A DNA stretch of 64,000 nucleotides from Latilactobacillus sakei (GTDB lineage: Bacteria > Bacillota > Bacilli > Lactobacillales > Lactobacillaceae): NCBI GenBank assembly GCA_002953655.1, contig CP025839.1, positions 1,178,001 through 1,242,000 of the forward strand. The letters are read 5' to 3'. How positions within the stretch are numbered: the first letter of the stretch is position 1; each line of letters starts with the position of its first letter. This document shows positions 53,937 to 63,199 of the stretch, piece after piece. The notes below the pieces were generated by a model that was given only the letters and a program-made list of their open reading frames with translations, was not told where the DNA came from and ran no database searches. Made by a program: the position numbers and the translations under genes.

Positions 53937-55190
53937 TTATGACGCTTCTTGACCATCAGCTAAGAAAAGTTGTGGTTTAGCAGTGCCATCAACGGCTTCT
54001 TTTGTCACTAAGACTTTGACAACATCTTCGCGACTTGGTACATCAAACATCATATCCATCATCACTTCTTCAATGATTGAACGAAGACCACGCGCCCCAG
54101 TATTACGTTCAATTGCAAGATGCGCAATCGCATGTAATGCTTCTGGCGTGAATTCTAATTCAACATCGTCTAAAGCCATTAATTTACTATATTGTTTAAC
54201 TAAGGCGTTCTTAGGTTCCGTTAAGATCCGAACTAAGTCGTCTTCAGTTAATTTTTCAAGGGCAGCCGTGATTGGAATCCGACCAATGAATTCAGGGATA
54301 ATCCCAAATTGCATTAAATCTTCCGTCACGATTTGTTGCATCAAGCTTTGATTTTCATCAACTGCTTGGCCCGCTTTGCTACCAAAACCAATTGTCTTTT
54401 CACCTAAACGGTTTTTAACGATTGTTTCGATGCCATCAAAGGCCCCACCAATAATGAATAAAATATTGGTTGTGTCGATTTGAATCAATTCTTGTTGGGG
54501 GTGCTTACGACCGCCCTGAGGTGGCACGCTAGCAATTGTTCCTTCAAGAATCTTCAAGAGGGCTTGTTGCACCCCTTCACCAGAAACATCACGCGTAATT
54601 GAGACGTTTTCGCTCTTCTTGGCAATTTTATCAATTTCATCGATATAAATAATGCCCCGTTCAGCGCGATCAACATCAAAATCAGCATTTTGCAAGAGCT
54701 TCAAAAGAATGTTTTCGACATCTTCACCAACATACCCGGCTTCCGTCAACGTGGTGGCATCTGCAATCGCAAATGGGACGTTGAGGATCCGTGCTAAGGT
54801 TTGGGCCAAGAATGTCTTACCTGAGCCAGTAGGCCCGATTAAAGCGATATTACTCTTTTGAAGTTCAGTATCACCTTTTTCAGCAACGGTCATTTGGTTA
54901 ACCCGTTTGTAATGGTTATAAACGGCAACTGAGAGCGCCTTTTTAGCTTCTGTTTGACCAATGACATAATCATTTAAAATTGCAAGAATTTCGCGTGGTT
55001 TTGGTACTTCTAATAAGTCATTAACAGCTTCATCTTTAAATTCTTCATCGATAATTTCTTTACAAAGATCGATACATTCATTACAGATATAAACACCAGG
55101 GCCGGCCACAATCTTCTTTACTTGATCTTGTGATTTACCACAAAATGAACAAGTAACAGGGCCATTCGTTGTTTCTGTATCATCTAACAT
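53937..55190 (-). CDS. clpX: ClpX, ATPase subunit of the ClpXP protease
   Basis: Unfolds substrates and feeds them to ClpP. The 417 residues have the N-terminal zinc-binding domain ([30 protein letters not shown]), Walker [16 protein letters not shown] (near 118), Walker [12 protein letters not shown], the ClpP-contact IGF loop ([10 protein letters not shown]) and the C-terminal small domain. Length is standard. The gene lies 209 bases after tig and is ended by a terminator; clpP is not in the window. Confidence 0.97.
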   Translation of the reverse strand: MLDDTETTNGPVTCSFCGKSQDQVKKIVAGPGVYICNECIDLCKEIIDEEFKDEAVNDLLEVPKPREILAILNDYVIGQTEAKKALSVAVYNHYKRVNQMTVAEKGDTELQKSNIALIGPTGSGKTFLAQTLARILNVPFAIADATTLTEAGYVGEDVENILLKLLQNADFDVDRAERGIIYIDEIDKIAKKSENVSITRDVSGEGVQQALLKILEGTIASVPPQGGRKHPQQELIQIDTTNILFIIGGAFDGIETIVKNRLGEKTIGFGSKAGQAVDENQSLMQQIVTEDLMQFGIIPEFIGRIPITAALEKLTEDDLVRILTEPKNALVKQYSKLMALDDVELEFTPEALHAIAHLAIERNTGARGLRSIIEEVMMDMMFDVPSREDVVKVLVTKEAVDGTAKPQLFLADGQEAS

Positions 55191-55327
55191 ACTGGGAGTC
55201 TCCCCTTCCTATATATCTATCATAGCAGATTTCTAATATTAGTCATCTCAGACCGCTTAGAAATGTAATTAAGACTATATCACATCATCGCGTGAGATGA
55301 AAGTAATCCGTTTTTAACACCATATAA

Positions 55328-55370
55328 CACAAAAGCGGGTTCAAAGTAGTCACCTTGAACCCGCTTTTAG
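55328..55370 (-). terminator. tig terminator
   Basis: AAAGCGGGTTCAAGG pairs with the CTTTGAACCCGCTTTT arm around a short loop. It lies downstream of tig, in front of clpX. Confidence 0.9.
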
Positions 55371-55399
55371 AACCGATTAAAGCTCATCTAATTAGCTAA

Positions 55400-56695
55400 T
55401 TATTTAGCGTCTTTCACTTCAACAGCTGAGTCAGCAATCACTTCGATAGCTTTCTTAACACCGATATCATGTTTTAACATGTCATCTGATAAGACGCTAC
55501 GAACAGCTGATTCTTCCATATTGTATTGTTCTGCTAAACTCTTAAGTTCTGCAGCAACTTCTTCGTCAGTTGCTTCGATCTTTTCAGCTTCAACAACAGC
55601 TTCTAAGACAAGGCTTGTCTTAACGCGTTTGTCAGCATCACCAGCGAATTGTTTCTTCAAATCATCTTCTGTTGTACCAGTGATTTGATAGTACATTTCT
55701 GGGTTGATACCTTGTTGTTGCATATTACCTAAGTATTGTTGTAATTGACTGTTGATTTCTTCGTCAATCATTGCTTGAGGTAATTCAGGAATTGTTGCGT
55801 TTTCTGTTGCTTTAGCAACGGCTGTATCTTGGATAGCAGCGTCAGCAGCATCATTTTTTTGTTTCTTTAATTCTTCACGAATTTTTTCTTTTAATTCGTC
55901 TAATGAATCAACGTCTTCGTCGATATCCTTAGCAAATTCGTCGTCAAGTTCTGGTAATTCCTTACCCTTAACTTCGTGAATCTTAACCTTAAAGATCGCT
56001 TCCTTACCAGCTAATTCTTCTGCTTGGTAATCTTTAGGGAATGTGACTTTAACGTCAACATCTTCTTCAGCTTTGTGACCAACTAATTGGTCTTCAAAAC
56101 CAGGAATGAATGAGTTTGAACCTAATTCTAATGAGTAGTTGTCTGCTTGGCCACCATCAAAAGGTACACCGTCAACAGAACCAGCATAATCAATAACGAC
56201 TGTATCGCCATTTTCTGCTGCTGCATCTTCTTTAAGTACTAATTCAGCTTGACGTTCGCGACGTGTTTCAAGTTCTTGTTCAACGTCCTTAATTGTAATC
56301 CGACGGCTTTGTTTTGGCACTTCTAAGCCTTTGTAGTCACCTAAAATAACTTCTGGTTTAACAGTAACTTGAGCAGTAAGAACCCAAGGTTCGCCTTTTT
56401 CCATTTTTTCAACGTTAATTTGTGGTTGATCAACGGGTTCGATTGCTGTTTCTGCAACAGCTGCTTCATATGCTTCTGGTAAAACAGCATTTAAGGCATC
56501 TTCGTAAAGTGCTTCTTCACCGTACATCTTGTTAAAGATTTGGCGAGGCATTTTTCCTTTACGGAATCCAGGTGTGTTGATGTTTTTACGGACACGTTTG
56601 AACGCTACGTCTAAACCTTCACTAATTTTATCTAAATCAATTTCAAAGGTAAGTTCACCATCATTGGCGCCCTTTTTTTCCCATTTTGCTGACAT
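55400..56695 (-). CDS. tig: trigger factor
   Basis: Ribosome-bound chaperone and peptidyl-prolyl isomerase. The 431 residues contain the ribosome-binding domain ([28 protein letters not shown], with the signature GFRKGKMPR), the FKBP-type PPIase domain (about 150-245, [21 protein letters not shown]) and the helical C-terminal arms. The frame opens at 56737, but CGGAGGG precedes ATG 56695 (MSAKWEKKG). It follows tuf, the common order tuf-tig-clpX. Confidence 0.97.
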   Translation of the reverse strand: MSAKWEKKGANDGELTFEIDLDKISEGLDVAFKRVRKNINTPGFRKGKMPRQIFNKMYGEEALYEDALNAVLPEAYEAAVAETAIEPVDQPQINVEKMEKGEPWVLTAQVTVKPEVILGDYKGLEVPKQSRRITIKDVEQELETRRERQAELVLKEDAAAENGDTVVIDYAGSVDGVPFDGGQADNYSLELGSNSFIPGFEDQLVGHKAEEDVDVKVTFPKDYQAEELAGKEAIFKVKIHEVKGKELPELDDEFAKDIDEDVDSLDELKEKIREELKKQKNDAADAAIQDTAVAKATENATIPELPQAMIDEEINSQLQQYLGNMQQQGINPEMYYQITGTTEDDLKKQFAGDADKRVKTSLVLEAVVEAEKIEATDEEVAAELKSLAEQYNMEESAVRSVLSDDMLKHDIGVKKAIEVIADSAVEVKDAK

Positions 56696-56745
56696 AATTT
56701 CCCTCCGACAGTTATATTCACAATCTATCAATTGCATACTTAATC

Positions 56746-56774
56746 AGCATAAACTATTTGACCTAAATTGTAAA
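56746..56774 (-). promoter_or_regulatory. probable tig promoter
   Basis: -35 TTTACA (56769-56774), 17-base spacer, -10 TATGCT (56746-56751) on the minus strand. Confidence 0.5.
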
Positions 56775-56849
56775 TATTTATTGGTCTAAAAAACCGATAA
56801 AATCCGTTTTTTTTAGCGATTAAAGCGCATTATTGTTTGAATCCTATGT

Positions 56850-56890
56850 ATAAAAAAACTCGCAGCTTTTACACTACGAGTTTTTTAATT
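56850..56890 (-). terminator. tuf terminator
   Basis: AAAAAACTCG pairs with CGAGTTTTTT (inner TAG/CTG-type pairs) just after tuf. Confidence 0.88.
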
Positions 56891-56904
56891 CAACTAACTG
56901 AAAA

Positions 56905-58095
56905 TTAGTCTAAGATTTCACTTACGACACCGGCACCAACAGTACGGCCACCTTCACGAACAGTAAACTTAAGACCCTTTTCAATAGCAACTGGTGAGAT
57001 CAAGTTAACAGTAAATGTTACGTTATCACCAGGCATAACCATTTCTACACCTTCTGGTAATTCGATAACACCTGTAACATCAGTTGTATGGAAGAAGAAT
57101 TGAGGACGATAGTTTGAGAAGAATGGTGTATGACGACCACCTTCATCCTTGCTCAAGATATAAACTTCACCCTTGAAGTTCATGTGAGTTTGGATTGAAC
57201 CAGGTTTAGCTAAAACTTGGCCACGTTCGATACTTTCGCGGTCGATACCACGTAATAAAGCACCAACGTTATCGCCGGCTTGACCTTGATCCAATGTCTT
57301 ACGGAACATTTCCAAACCAGTAACAGTTGTTTTAGCAACTTCTTCTTTAAGACCAACGATTTCAACTTCGTCACCGACAGTAACTTGGCCACGATCGATA
57401 CGACCTGAAGCAACAGTACCACGACCAGTGATCGTAAATACGTCTTCAACAGGCATCAAGAATGGTTTGTCTGTGTCACGTTCTGGAGTTGGGATATATT
57501 CGTCAACAGTAGCCATTAATTCTTCAACAGCTTTAACGTCGTCAGCATTGCCGTTCAATGCACCAAGTGCTGAACCGCGGATAACTGGAATATCGTCACC
57601 AGGGAAATCATATTCTGATAATAATTCACGAACTTCCATTTCAACCAAGTCCGTTAATTCATCATCATCAACTAAATCTGTTTTGTTCAAGAAGACGATG
57701 ATGTAATCAACACCGACTTGGTGAGCAAGCAAGATATGTTCACGAGTTTGTGGCATAGGACCATCAGTTGCAGCAACAACTAAGATGGCACCGTCCATTT
57801 GAGCAGCACCAGTGATCATGTTTTTAACGTAATCAGCATGTCCTGGGGCGTCAATATGTGCATAATGACGGTTTTCTGTTTCGTATTCAACGTGGGCTGT
57901 ATTGATAGTGATACCACGTTCTCTTTCTTCTGGAGCAGCATCGATGTTTGCATAGTCTTGAGCTTCAGCCAAGCCTTTGTCTGCCAACATCTTTGTGATT
58001 GCTGCTGTTAAAGTTGTTTTACCATGATCAACATGTCCGATAGTACCGATGTTAACATGGGGTTTTGTTCTTTCGTAATGTGCTTTTTCTGCCAT
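56905..58095 (-). CDS. tuf: elongation factor Tu
   Basis: Delivers aminoacyl-tRNA to the ribosome. The 396 residues carry G1 [14 protein letters not shown], the effector region [18 protein letters not shown]3 [13 protein letters not shown]4 [10 protein letters not shown], and beta-barrel domains 2 and 3 ending [11 protein letters not shown]. It is monocistronic here, apart from the str operon, as usual in lactobacilli. AGGAGG precedes ATG 58095. Codon use is strongly biased, as expected for a highly expressed gene. Confidence 0.98.
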   Translation of the reverse strand: MAEKAHYERTKPHVNIGTIGHVDHGKTTLTAAITKMLADKGLAEAQDYANIDAAPEERERGITINTAHVEYETENRHYAHIDAPGHADYVKNMITGAAQMDGAILVVAATDGPMPQTREHILLAHQVGVDYIIVFLNKTDLVDDDELTDLVEMEVRELLSEYDFPGDDIPVIRGSALGALNGNADDVKAVEELMATVDEYIPTPERDTDKPFLMPVEDVFTITGRGTVASGRIDRGQVTVGDEVEIVGLKEEVAKTTVTGLEMFRKTLDQGQAGDNVGALLRGIDRESIERGQVLAKPGSIQTHMNFKGEVYILSKDEGGRHTPFFSNYRPQFFFHTTDVTGVIELPEGVEMVMPGDNVTFTVNLISPVAIEKGLKFTVREGGRTVGAGVVSEILD

Positions 58096-58172
58096 TAAAC
58101 GAACCTCCTGTATTTTCGCAAGAAAAAATCAGCGTATAGCATTTCACTAATACTGATAATCCTTTACGTAAT

Positions 58173-58200
58173 ATTATAATACTTCAAGCGTTAAAATCAA
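58173..58200 (-). promoter_or_regulatory. tuf promoter
   Basis: -35 TTGATT (58195-58200), 16-base spacer, -10 TATAAT (58173-58178) on the minus strand, leaving a leader of about 70 bases. AAGCGT and ACGCTT (58186-58217) form an inverted repeat around the -35. Confidence 0.65.
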
Positions 58201-58317
58201 AGTGTTTTTTTACGCTTAAAGAATTCAAAAATGATTATATCTGCTATGAGCGCGTTTGTAAACACTTAAACCTTAAAAAAAGTATTATTTTACGCATAAA
58301 ATCGTTGTTTTCTAGCC

Positions 58318-59265
58318 CTAAAAGACTAGTTCTTCTGTTAATTCTTGCAATTTTTTTAGCCATTGAATCGTCTTTTCTGAAATCTGAACTGTTGGCTCAA
58401 ACATAGACAGTCCTAATTGCTGAATCAGTGCCTGGCCCCATTCTTCAGGATTATCGATGACTGTTTCCTCGAAGGGATAAAGATAAGCAAACGTCATTTG
58501 ACACTCCGCTAAGGCCGCTTCGAGGATGATGGGATCTTGTTGGGCTAAGATATTCTGAATTGTTTTTTGAATTAATTTTAAAATGGGCCGATTAGCCATC
58601 AATTCTAGCTCGCCGGGAACCACTTCTCGTACTTGTTCAAACCAATTAATCGTCACTGCTTTTGAATACCGCAGACGAACGAGTGTTTCTAAGACCGTCG
58701 TTTTTACAAATGGATGACTGTACGGATTCACCAAAATTGGTAACACACCCTGTAAATAATCAGCTAGTGGTAATAATTCTGCTTCATCAAGTCGTTGTTG
58801 TTGGTCCTGGAAATCACCGGTTGTAAGGTTGTAAAGTCGTTCTTGCCGCTTCTTAATTGTCTGCTTTTCAGCCACTTGATAGGCTTTTTCAGCCGTTTTT
58901 AACGTCTCTTGTCCCTTTTGCTTGGTCTGCTGTTCAAACACGTCAGTCGCCTCTACAGTAGCCCACAATTCGTTGGCCGCGATGAAGTGTTGATTATCAA
59001 TGAGTAGCGCATTATATAGCAACCTTAAATCGGGCTCATTGGTATAGAAGGCCTTCTTCTCAAATGCTAATTGTAAGGCGTGCCGATTATCGCCAGCAGC
59101 CACCAGTACGCTGACCAATAAAAGGTTTAATACCGTTGTCTGTTGTAGCTCGTAAGCAGCCTCTAAATGGGCTATTGCCTCTGGCCATCGGCGCTGATTA
59201 AGCGCTACTTTGCCTAAACGGATCAAGTTTTCAAATTGATTCGGCAGTGCCGTCACTTCTCCCAT
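58318..59265 (-). CDS. TPR-like helical protein of unknown function
   Basis: A 315-residue cytoplasmic protein with an N-terminal stretch of TPR-like helices (FENLIRLGKVALNQRRWPEAIAHLEAAYELQQTTVLNLLLVSVLVAAGDNRHALQLA, up to about residue 110), a charged Lys/Gln-rich connector (about 112-145), and a helical C-terminal half (ADYLQGVLPILVNPYSHPFVKTTVLETLVRLRY...) resembling HEAT-type repeats. There is no signal peptide or catalytic motif. It lies 88 bases downstream of rnjB behind a terminator and upstream of tuf. Its function and partner are unknown. Confidence 0.78.
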   Translation of the reverse strand: MGEVTALPNQFENLIRLGKVALNQRRWPEAIAHLEAAYELQQTTVLNLLLVSVLVAAGDNRHALQLAFEKKAFYTNEPDLRLLYNALLIDNQHFIAANELWATVEATDVFEQQTKQKGQETLKTAEKAYQVAEKQTIKKRQERLYNLTTGDFQDQQQRLDEAELLPLADYLQGVLPILVNPYSHPFVKTTVLETLVRLRYSKAVTINWFEQVREVVPGELELMANRPILKLIQKTIQNILAQQDPIILEAALAECQMTFAYLYPFEETVIDNPEEWGQALIQQLGLSMFEPTVQISEKTIQWLKKLQELTEELVF

Positions 59266-59296
59266 AATGACCTCTCCTCTTTAAAAACACTAAATT

Positions 59297-59340
59297 AAAA
59301 GGGCCCCGATAAATAATCCTTTATCCGGCCCTTTTTTAAG
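59297..59340 (-). terminator. rnjB terminator
   Basis: AAAAGGGCC...GATAAA pairs with TTTATC..GGCCCTTTT (small bulge) after the rnjB stop codon. Confidence 0.85.
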
Positions 59341-59353
59341 TGTCATCACTTAA

Positions 59354-61072
59354 TTAATCTTGTTTTTTCTCAACTACTGGTTTAGTGTCTTTCTTTTGAC
59401 GACGGTGATTTTGATTAATTTCCATAATTACCGGTAAAATAACTGGGCGTCGTTTTGTTTGTTCGTATAAGTAATGACTTAAATTTTCACGAACGTCTTG
59501 TTTCAAATGGCTCCAGTCAAATTCTTTATTATCAAGATTGTTCTGAACAGCTTGTTTAATGATTTCTGAACTCTCTGCCATGAGATCCTTACTTGTTTTA
59601 ACGTAGACAAAACCTCTTGCCGTTACTTTTGGTTCAGCAATAATCTTCTTATTCTTCCGGTCGATTGTCACAACGGCGATAAAAATACCATCTTCTGACA
59701 ATAATTTACGGTCGCGCAAGACAATGTTGCCGATATCGCCAATGCCACTACCATCAATCATCACATCAGTGGCATCAACTTGGCCCCCAACATGCATCTT
59801 ACCATTGTCATAGGCGACAATATCACCCTTACCGACGATAAAGATATTCTTATAATCCATCCCGGTTTCATGGGCAATATCCGCATGCGCAGCCATTTGT
59901 CGGTATTCACCTTGAACCGGCATTAAGAATTGCGGATGAAGTAAATTCAACATTAATTGTAGATCATTTTTATTAGCATGACCTGAAGCGTGTAGATCAT
60001 CACCGACAGCTTTGACCTCGCCACCTGCGCGATAAATCATATCTTTAGTCTTCGCTAAGATGGTTTCCATTGCATGTGAAGGAGATGTCGTCAAATAAAC
60101 AAGATCTCCTTGTTCAATATGGATTAAGCGGTGATGGCTTGTTGCCATCTTTTGAAGGGCTTTGATTGGTTCACCCATCCGGCCTGTTTCAAGGATTACC
60201 GTTTCCTCAGGTGCTAATGTACTTAGCGCTTTAGGTTGCACTAAGATGTCTTCATCTGGCAAGGTTAACATTTCTAAACGCATTGCTGTCCGCACAATTT
60301 TTTCCAAATCGCGGCCTGTTAAAACGACCTTCCGGTTTGTTTTATAAGCGGCATCGATAACTTGTTGAATACGGAGGATATTGGAAGCCACTGAAGCCAC
60401 GATAATCCGCCCGTTTTGATATTTAAATGTTTCTAAAATTGATTCGGCAATATCGCGTTCATTAGCCGTTTCAAAAGGTGATTCCGCATTAGCGGAATCA
60501 CTCAATAGGGTTAACACGCCCTGTTGACCAATCTCAGTTAACCGGGCATAATCCGTTTGATACATTGGTAGTGCTGATTGATCAAACTTGAAGTCCCCAG
60601 TATAAACAATTTGACCTTCATCTGTTTTCACAACAATCCCGAGTGAACCTGGAATGGTATGCGTTGTTTTGAAAAATGAAACCGTCGCTTGTTCAAAATC
60701 AATTGCTGTATTGGCATTAATCACGTGGAAATTATTGAAATGCCGTAACTTCGGTTCGCTGCTGACCGTAATTTTTGCGAGCGCAATTGTTAATTCAGAA
60801 CCAAAGACAGGTACATCATGGCCTTTCAAGAAGTATGGCAAGGCGCCAATTGCATCAGCGTGACCGTGTGTTAGGAAAATCCCAGCAACACGTTCTGCAT
60901 TTTCTTCTAAATAAGTCATATCTGGGATCACAATATCAATCCCTAATAATTCAGTTTCTGGGTATTTTAACCCACAATCTAGGATATAAATTTCGTCGTT
61001 AACTTCCACAACGTTTAAATTCTTACCGTTCTCGCGTACACCACCAAGTGGCATAATCTTAATATTACTCAT
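59354..61072 (-). CDS. rnjB: ribonuclease J2
   Basis: Metallo-beta-lactamase/beta-CASP ribonuclease acting in mRNA turnover with RNase J1 and other degradosome proteins. The 572 residues begin with the J-type block IKIMPLGGVRENGKNLNVVEV and contain the metal-binding loop as LTHGHADAIGALPY. The last histidine of the HxHxDH motif is replaced by Ala, the form seen in Lactobacillales RNase J2, which is expected to be weakly active or structural. The beta-CASP region and C-terminal domain are complete. It follows rpsO. Confidence 0.92.
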   Translation of the reverse strand: MSNIKIMPLGGVRENGKNLNVVEVNDEIYILDCGLKYPETELLGIDIVIPDMTYLEENAERVAGIFLTHGHADAIGALPYFLKGHDVPVFGSELTIALAKITVSSEPKLRHFNNFHVINANTAIDFEQATVSFFKTTHTIPGSLGIVVKTDEGQIVYTGDFKFDQSALPMYQTDYARLTEIGQQGVLTLLSDSANAESPFETANERDIAESILETFKYQNGRIIVASVASNILRIQQVIDAAYKTNRKVVLTGRDLEKIVRTAMRLEMLTLPDEDILVQPKALSTLAPEETVILETGRMGEPIKALQKMATSHHRLIHIEQGDLVYLTTSPSHAMETILAKTKDMIYRAGGEVKAVGDDLHASGHANKNDLQLMLNLLHPQFLMPVQGEYRQMAAHADIAHETGMDYKNIFIVGKGDIVAYDNGKMHVGGQVDATDVMIDGSGIGDIGNIVLRDRKLLSEDGIFIAVVTIDRKNKKIIAEPKVTARGFVYVKTSKDLMAESSEIIKQAVQNNLDNKEFDWSHLKQDVRENLSHYLYEQTKRRPVILPVIMEINQNHRRQKKDTKPVVEKKQD

Positions 61073-61255
61073 TCTTTCACCTCTAAAATTGAAAGGGTTA
61101 CTTTCAAACTATTATTTGTTTTTTTGAGTGTTACTTTCGTTTAAAACTCATCCGCTTTAAAGTCTAATACATATTTTATCACAATTTAAACAAACTAACA
61201 GCTTTTGATTACTAAAGGCCTTACATTTTCAAATTCACATTAAAAAAGCGCACAA

Positions 61256-61290
61256 AAAAAGCAAACAGCCATAAAGACTGTTTGCTTTTG
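61256..61290 (-). terminator. rpsO terminator
   Basis: AAAGCAAACAG pairs with CTGTTTGCTTT around a 9-base loop, then TTTTTTTG on the minus strand. Confidence 0.92.
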
Positions 61291-61299
61291 AAGGTTGAA

Positions 61300-61569
61300 T
61301 TAACGACGTAAGCCAAGGCTCTTGATTAATTCACGGTAACGTTGGATATCGTTGTCACGTAAGTAACGTAAAAGGTTACGACGGTGACCGATTTTCTTCA
61401 TTTGACCAACATATGAATGGTGATCTTTCTTATGAACAGATAAATGTTCGTTTAATGAGTTGATTTCTGCAGTTAAGACAGCGATTTGGACTTCTGCTGA
61501 ACCTGTATCGCCTTCGTGACGTGCATATTCATTGATGATTTCGTTTTTTCTTGCTTGTGAAATAGCCAT
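61300..61569 (-). CDS. rpsO: 30S ribosomal protein S15
   Basis: Binds 16S rRNA in the central domain. The 89 residues match S15 throughout ([63 protein letters not shown]). GGGTGG precedes ATG 61569. It has its own promoter and a leader of about 95 bases; S15 commonly represses its own translation by binding such leaders. It is divergent from rpsT. Confidence 0.97.
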   Translation of the reverse strand: MAISQARKNEIINEYARHEGDTGSAEVQIAVLTAEINSLNEHLSVHKKDHHSYVGQMKKIGHRRNLLRYLRDNDIQRYRELIKSLGLRR

Positions 61570-61665
61570 TGCTAATTTCCACCCTTCAATTATATTGCCC
61601 GAAACAACGAATAGCGTCGGGTGAACGTCGCTAAACAGAGTAACGGGTTTGTACTTTTAAAGCAC
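61570..61665 (-). other. rpsO 5' leader, possible S15 autoregulatory site
   Basis: About 95 bases of transcribed leader between the promoter and rpsO, containing GC-rich arms (GGGTTTGTAC on one side; CCCGACGCTATTCG and GTTTCGGGC, which pair CCCGA with TCGGG). S15 autoregulation is known in several phyla, but the structures differ between them; this is a suggestion only. Confidence 0.35.
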
Positions 61666-61671
61666 TGTCTT

Positions 61672-61700
61672 AGTTTACTAAAAAATTATGTTGAAAGCAA
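61672..61700 (-). promoter_or_regulatory. rpsO promoter
   Basis: -35 TTGCTT (61695-61700), 17-base spacer, -10 TAAACT (61672-61677) on the minus strand. Confidence 0.7.
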
Positions 61701-61753
61701 GGCTAAGTTCAAATTCATTAAGCAGTCAAGTTTAAATACTTTACAAGTTTTTA

Positions 61754-61783
61754 TTGCAATCTCCTACACTATTTTGGTATAAT
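61754..61783 (+). promoter_or_regulatory. rpsT promoter
   Basis: -35 TTGCAA (61754-61759), 18-base spacer, extended consensus -10 TGGTATAAT (-10 at 61778-61783), leaving a leader of about 60 bases. Confidence 0.8.
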
Positions 61784-61847
61784 AACGTCTGTTGAAATTA
61801 AAAATCTTTTTTATAAAGATAGTGAAACCCATCGGAGGTGAACAACC

Positions 61848-62102
61848 ATGCCACAAATTAAATCTGCTATGAAACGTGTGAAAACAATTGAAAAAGCAAA
61901 CAACAGAAACGCTTCTCAATTAAGCACAATGCGTTCAGCAATCAAAAAGTTCAAAGCTGCTCAAGCTGCTGGTAACGAAGAAGCTGCAGACCTATTAAAA
62001 GCTGCTACACGCGCTATTGATATGGCCTCAACAAAAGGCTTAATCCATGCTAACAAAGCTGGCCGTGACAAGTCACGTTTAAACAAAATGATGGCTAAGT
62101 AA
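61848..62102 (+). CDS. rpsT: 30S ribosomal protein S20
   Basis: Small-subunit protein that binds the 5' domain of 16S rRNA. The 84 residues match S20 ([53 protein letters not shown]). A strong CGGAGGTG precedes ATG 61848. It is monocistronic and convergent with holA, with a shared terminator between them. The rpsT-holA-comEC neighbourhood is common in Firmicutes. Confidence 0.97.
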   Translation: MPQIKSAMKRVKTIEKANNRNASQLSTMRSAIKKFKAAQAAGNEEAADLLKAATRAIDMASTKGLIHANKAGRDKSRLNKMMAK

Positions 62103-62114
62103 TTCTAACCAATA

Positions 62115-62168
62115 TTTTAATAGGCCCGACTAAGACGTTTTCGTTTTAGTCGGGCCTATTTTTTTGTA
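62115..62168. terminator. bidirectional terminator rpsT / holA
   Basis: ATAGGCCCGACTAA pairs with TTAGTCGGGCCTAT, followed by TTTTTTTG on the plus strand. Confidence 0.95.
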
Positions 62169-62170
62169 TC

Positions 62171-63199
62171 TTATGCCACTTTTTTAGCGGCAAATTGGAG
62201 CATGAACAGTTCAAATAACAATTCAGGTTGTCCTTGCCCAGTTTTAATTTTAACTTCGATTTCTTCTAATCCTAAATAAGCTTGCGCTAAAGTTTGCTTT
62301 GAAAAATGTTTAATCTGTTGCATCGCCAATTTAATTCGGTACGGATGAATTTTTAAAACACTGGCTAAATTGCCCTGACTATACCCTTTTTCAAATAAAA
62401 TTTTAACTTGTAATAATAAGCGGAATTGACCGATCAGAATCGCGTTAATTTTGAGCGGTTCCTCTTTTTGGAGTAGTAATTCATGATACATCGTCAAAAC
62501 GGGGCCCACTTTTTTCTGCAAAACAAGCGGGACTAATGAAAAGACGTTATCTTCAATACTGCTGCTGACCAATTCAGCGACCGCCGTTGTCGTAATCTGT
62601 TTAGTTTGTTGTGCGTACAGCATTAATTTCGGTAATTCGGCCATGATTTGACTATAATCACTATTGGTTTTACTAATCAACAAGGCTAGTGCTTCATTTT
62701 CAATCTGCATCCCCTGTTGTTTCAACTCAGCGGTTACCAACTGTTGTACTTGGCGCTCATTCACTTTTTCAACCGAAACTAATGAAGCAACCTTTTTTAA
62801 TTGCTTCACGATTTTTTTTCGCTCATCTAACTTAGGGTACGGCGCAAATAGCACCACACTCGTTGTTGGTTGTGGCTTTTCTAAATAGGCTTGGAAACGA
62901 ACTAAATCCTGATCGAGCTTATTTTTAACCTTTTCACCCGTTAAAAAATAGGGATTTTGCATAAAGACAATTCGCCGCTCACCAAAAAACGGGGCTGATT
63001 CTGCATCATCCAAAGCATTCGCCACATCGGTCGTTGCTAAATCATAGCTCGCAAAATTCATCGTTTGTTCTTCTTCTGGTAGATAGTGTTTAAAGAGCTG
63101 CCGCGCTTTTTCAATCAACGCTGACTCTTGCCCTAAAACCAGGTAAAGCGGTGCTAATTGATTTTGTTGAATCTCTTTTTGTAATTGTTCAATTGTCAT
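62171..63199 (-). CDS. holA: DNA polymerase III delta subunit
   Basis: Wrench subunit of the clamp loader that opens the beta sliding clamp. The 342 residues show the AAA+-like N-terminal region (APLYLVLGQESALIEKARQLFKHYL, FGERRIVFMQNPYFLTGEK) without a functional P-loop, as expected for delta, and the helical collar domain at the C-terminus (KPLKINAILIGQFRLLLQVKIL). Its start overlaps the comEC stop by 4 bases (ATGA). Confidence 0.94.
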   Translation of the reverse strand: MTIEQLQKEIQQNQLAPLYLVLGQESALIEKARQLFKHYLPEEEQTMNFASYDLATTDVANALDDAESAPFFGERRIVFMQNPYFLTGEKVKNKLDQDLVRFQAYLEKPQPTTSVVLFAPYPKLDERKKIVKQLKKVASLVSVEKVNERQVQQLVTAELKQQGMQIENEALALLISKTNSDYSQIMAELPKLMLYAQQTKQITTTAVAELVSSSIEDNVFSLVPLVLQKKVGPVLTMYHELLLQKEEPLKINAILIGQFRLLLQVKILFEKGYSQGNLASVLKIHPYRIKLAMQQIKHFSKQTLAQAYLGLEEIEVKIKTGQGQPELLFELFMLQFAAKKVA

